A DNA stretch of 64,000 bases from Ecdyonurus torrentis (taxonomy: Eukaryota > Arthropoda > Insecta > Ephemeroptera > Heptageniidae). The notes beneath the pieces were generated by a model, which was given only the letters and a program-made list of their open reading frames with translations, made no database searches and was not told the origin of the DNA. Made by a program: the position numbers and the translations under genes. Shown here piece by piece: positions 61,405-64,000 of this stretch (position 1 is its first letter; every line of letters starts with the position of its first letter). The DNA lies in assembly GCA_949318235.1 (NCBI GenBank), contig OX439137.1, positions 5,378,641 to 5,442,640 on the forward strand, read 5' to 3'.

Positions 61405-61956
61405 TTAAAGAGATACTGACATAAGAAAAAGAAGAACAAAAAAGTCAAGTTTTGAAAAAGGACAATTACACATATACATATAGATATTCATAGTATTTCC
61501 CGTATCACTTCAGTAATTTAGCAAACGGAGGAGAAAATCTGTAAAGTAGGAAACCTGATGTACAATTTCTATGGTAAACCTGTATTTCATTACGTTACGA
61601 ATTCCAAAAGTTGCCTCCTTTTTTCTTTACAGTTTTTTAAACCCTGTTAAACCCAGAAGAGTTAATGGACGTAATATTTGTATGAATGATGGTCCCATCT
61701 TATGAGTTTTATAATGTTTTATTTCCTCTTTTTTTTTAAGGCTAGGATCCCTTTAACTATTCAACCATGCTCGTAATATCATATACCATATTATTCATAC
61801 ATTATTTAACCTGTATAATTAAATTATTCATATATATAAGATCATAAATAAGTCATTAAAAGAAAAAACTTAAATAGTATTACTATACGAAAATTAAAAT
61901 ATAAAATGAATGACAAAAAGTTTAATTATACCAAGAAACAGAAGTTATTATATATA

Positions 61957-61961
<5 letters not shown>

Positions 61962-62013
<52 letters not shown>
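61962..62013. repeat. (TA)n microsatellite
   Basis: About 52 bases of TA; a shorter (TA)n lies at 63164-63197. Confidence 0.95.
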
Positions 62014-62019
<6 letters not shown>

Positions 62020-62337
62020 AGGTTTTTATCATGATTTATATTATACAGCAATAAGCAGCTTTTATAGCTCTTTTAATTACCCATGCTTTTGTACTTTTAT
62101 ATAATAGCAAGTAAAATTGCTGCTTAATGTCAAAAGATAGCATCTTTTGTTAAAGTGTTGATAACGAAGAACGTTTTATATTTATAGCAAAAAACTTACA
62201 CAGCTGTTATCTACAAAAGAAAATAATATAGTTATAACTTTAAATGCATCATTAATATGCTGTAGATTTTAATGAAACATGAATGTTTTATTAAATTCTT
62301 AAATAAAATGCATAACTTAAGAAATTATGGTAATGTA

Positions 62338-62504
62338 TTAACTAATAAAGAAGCAACTGCGTTTTTGAGGCCAACTGTAAGCAATTTTGCTCACATCCGC
62401 TTCCGTTTTAATGTACTGCGCATGAGTAGTACGTAGAAACGGGAGCGGATGTGAAGAAAATCTCTTAAAGGTGACCTCAAAACAGTTGCTTCATTCTTAG
62501 TCAG
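62338..62504. mobile_element. Family G MITE
   Basis: A 167-bp copy with ends TTAACTAATAAAGAAGCAAC and a diverged complement. Internal CTCACATCCGCTTCCGTTT matches the 15266 copy. Confidence 0.85.
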
Positions 62505-62517
62505 TATTAGTGAATAC

Positions 62518-62649
62518 TATACTCGCCTCAAAAAGCCTGAGTTACCTACCGTTCGACCTTTTACGGTATCGCCCAGCCGCCCCCCTGTGAAATGCGCGCG
62601 AGTTAGTGGTAAAACAATAAATCGGCTGAGGTTTTTTGAGTTGAGTATA
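62518..62649. repeat. 132-bp G+C-richer fold-back repeat
   Basis: TATACTCGCCTCAAAAAGCC pairs with the complement ending at 62649. The loop contains CG-rich sequence. It begins 14 bases after the 62338 family G copy. Confidence 0.6.
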
Positions 62650-63159
62650 TTATATAGCATATAAAAGAAAAAGATGTTCATCATAATTACTTATTCGATG
62701 ATCTTTCAAAATAGCAACATTTGTGCTCTCGAATTATAATTATTCAATGCATGATTATTATTATTATTATTTTTTGTGAATGTATTATACGTATACCTGC
62801 TTCATAGTTATCATTTTTATAAAATTTAATAATCATCCTTATTTTGAAAAACAAGAAACATTTTTGAAGTCGTGAAGTTTAGGTCCACTACTCTTAATCT
62901 CCCTTCTTAAAAAAGTAGTTATACAATCAATAAAATAATGAAATAAAATAAAAAGTACAAGAGGTATTTTTCCAAAATTTTAATTATCAAATAATGCTTT
63001 AAGAAGGATTTTTTTTATATGGTAGAACGAGAGGATCAGAGTCTCACTTTTAAAGTCTCAATGTAACGACTGCTTTGATCACAATTTTATTCTATAAATT
63101 TGCATTGTAACTTCCTAAGCATTTTCTCATTTAAATAAATAATCCTAAATTTAGCACTA

Positions 63160-63199
<40 letters not shown>

Positions 63200-63428
63200 A
63201 CATTTTTTTCTAATTCCTACTGGATCCTCGTTTTTAATAGTGATAAAGAGAGGCAGTAAAGGCAGTACACAGACCATAGACTCTACCTGTATGTTATAAT
63301 CAAATTTTTAGAACCAATTTGCCATGTTCATAATCGCACATTACGAAAAAGTGTTCGAAATAAAAACAATAAATTGAATAATTAAACTGTAAGTTCAAAA
63401 AAAAATTACAGATTGTTAAAAAGCTGAA

Positions 63429-63765
63429 AGGCATAGAAAAAATGAAATAACATGTTCTTTTGAATCATTAACCACAAAATGGGATCTACAAAACTGATGA
63501 CAATTTTTACCAGAATGTAAATGTGGTCCCACAAGAGAGCGTGAAAAAACTGTAAATTATGCAATTTGCGTGAATATTTCTGTTTATGACGTCAAAAACA
63601 GACAAAAACTAGTATGAAAATATTGTGCGCGTTGCCTAAATTGTAATTTTCTGATCACTGCTACGGTGCTACAGTTGGGTTTGAGACCAATTAATGTTAT
63701 TTATGTAAGTCCCATTAAGTGTTTTGTGATGTAAATGATAAAATGTTTTCATATTGTCTATGCCT
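63429..63765 (+). mobile_element. Family B TTAA element, diverged
   Basis: Starts AGGCATAGAAAAAATG after TGAA (mutated TTAA) and ends GTCTATGCCT before TTAA at 63766-63769. TGACGTCA is at 63587. Confidence 0.87.
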
Positions 63766-64000
63766 TTAAGATTGTATTTAATATGAACTTATATTATTTT
63801 TAGGTCTTACTATGTCATTGCCTTCTTCATTTAGTTCAATTTAATCTCGTCAACAAATATTTATTGATACATAATTGACATCATATTTTCAATTGAAATC
63901 AATTATTGTATAAAATATTCTATTTGATTGCAATGTGCTCTTTAAATCTATGTATATAAAGGTTTAAAGTCAAAAATATATTAAAATAGTTAAATTATGA

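Larger units (their letters stand above)
55067..64000. other. Gene-poor right end
   Basis: Holds the listed family A, B, G, H and L copies, a hAT-like relic, (GA)n and (TA)n tracts, and otherwise AT-rich DNA. A lone TGACGTCA is at 56417. No exon was supported. Confidence 0.55.

Overview
This is an A+T-rich, intron-containing animal nuclear sequence. The best taxonomic clue is a protein at 6099-7598 with an N-terminal ZAD (zinc-finger-associated domain) followed by ten C2H2 fingers. Large families of such proteins are an arthropod, mainly insect, trait. Long introns, frequent poly(T) and (TA)n/(GA)n tracts, and many short non-autonomous DNA transposons fit a repeat-rich arthropod genome. I cannot name the order or species.

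Left part (1-16 kb). Two zinc-finger genes lie here, one inside the other. The outer gene runs on the minus strand from a start codon at 15922 leftward off the window edge. Eleven coding exons can be joined with GT-AG introns and matching phases into 621 codons with eleven C2H2 fingers and an acidic N-terminus. The inner gene is the ZAD zinc-finger gene on the plus strand, inside intron 5 of the outer gene. Both are probably nuclear DNA-binding regulators; their targets cannot be read from the sequence. The introns hold several hairpin-forming transposon remnants, including two copies of one family on either side of exon 8.

Middle (16-21.4 kb). An 881-bp fold-back element at 16876-17756, a second inverted-repeat element and several long T runs occupy the space between the outer gene and a possible plus-strand gene. 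That candidate has a CG-containing island with a CRE-like TGACGTCA, a leader exon ending at 20813 in a strong GTAAGT donor, and a short exon at 21273-21359 with an ATG. It is weakly supported.

Right part (21.5-64 kb). I find no convincing host coding exon. The stretch could be a very long first intron of the candidate gene, or intergenic DNA. It holds three hAT-type elements (one nested inside another, two with perfect 8-bp target duplications), a 5'-truncated LINE reverse-transcriptase pseudogene, many TTAA-flanked miniature elements, TA-flanked elements, long (TA)n and (GA)n/(CT)n microsatellites, and stretches of plain AT-rich DNA.

The strongest unexplained signal is the palindrome TGACGTCA, counted by eye 27 times. 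Twenty-two copies sit inside at least six different miniature-element families that otherwise share little sequence. The second is the set of TTAA-flanked families, three of which (A, B, D) share a similar terminal motif. No complete transposase, CRISPR array, rRNA or tRNA gene was seen.
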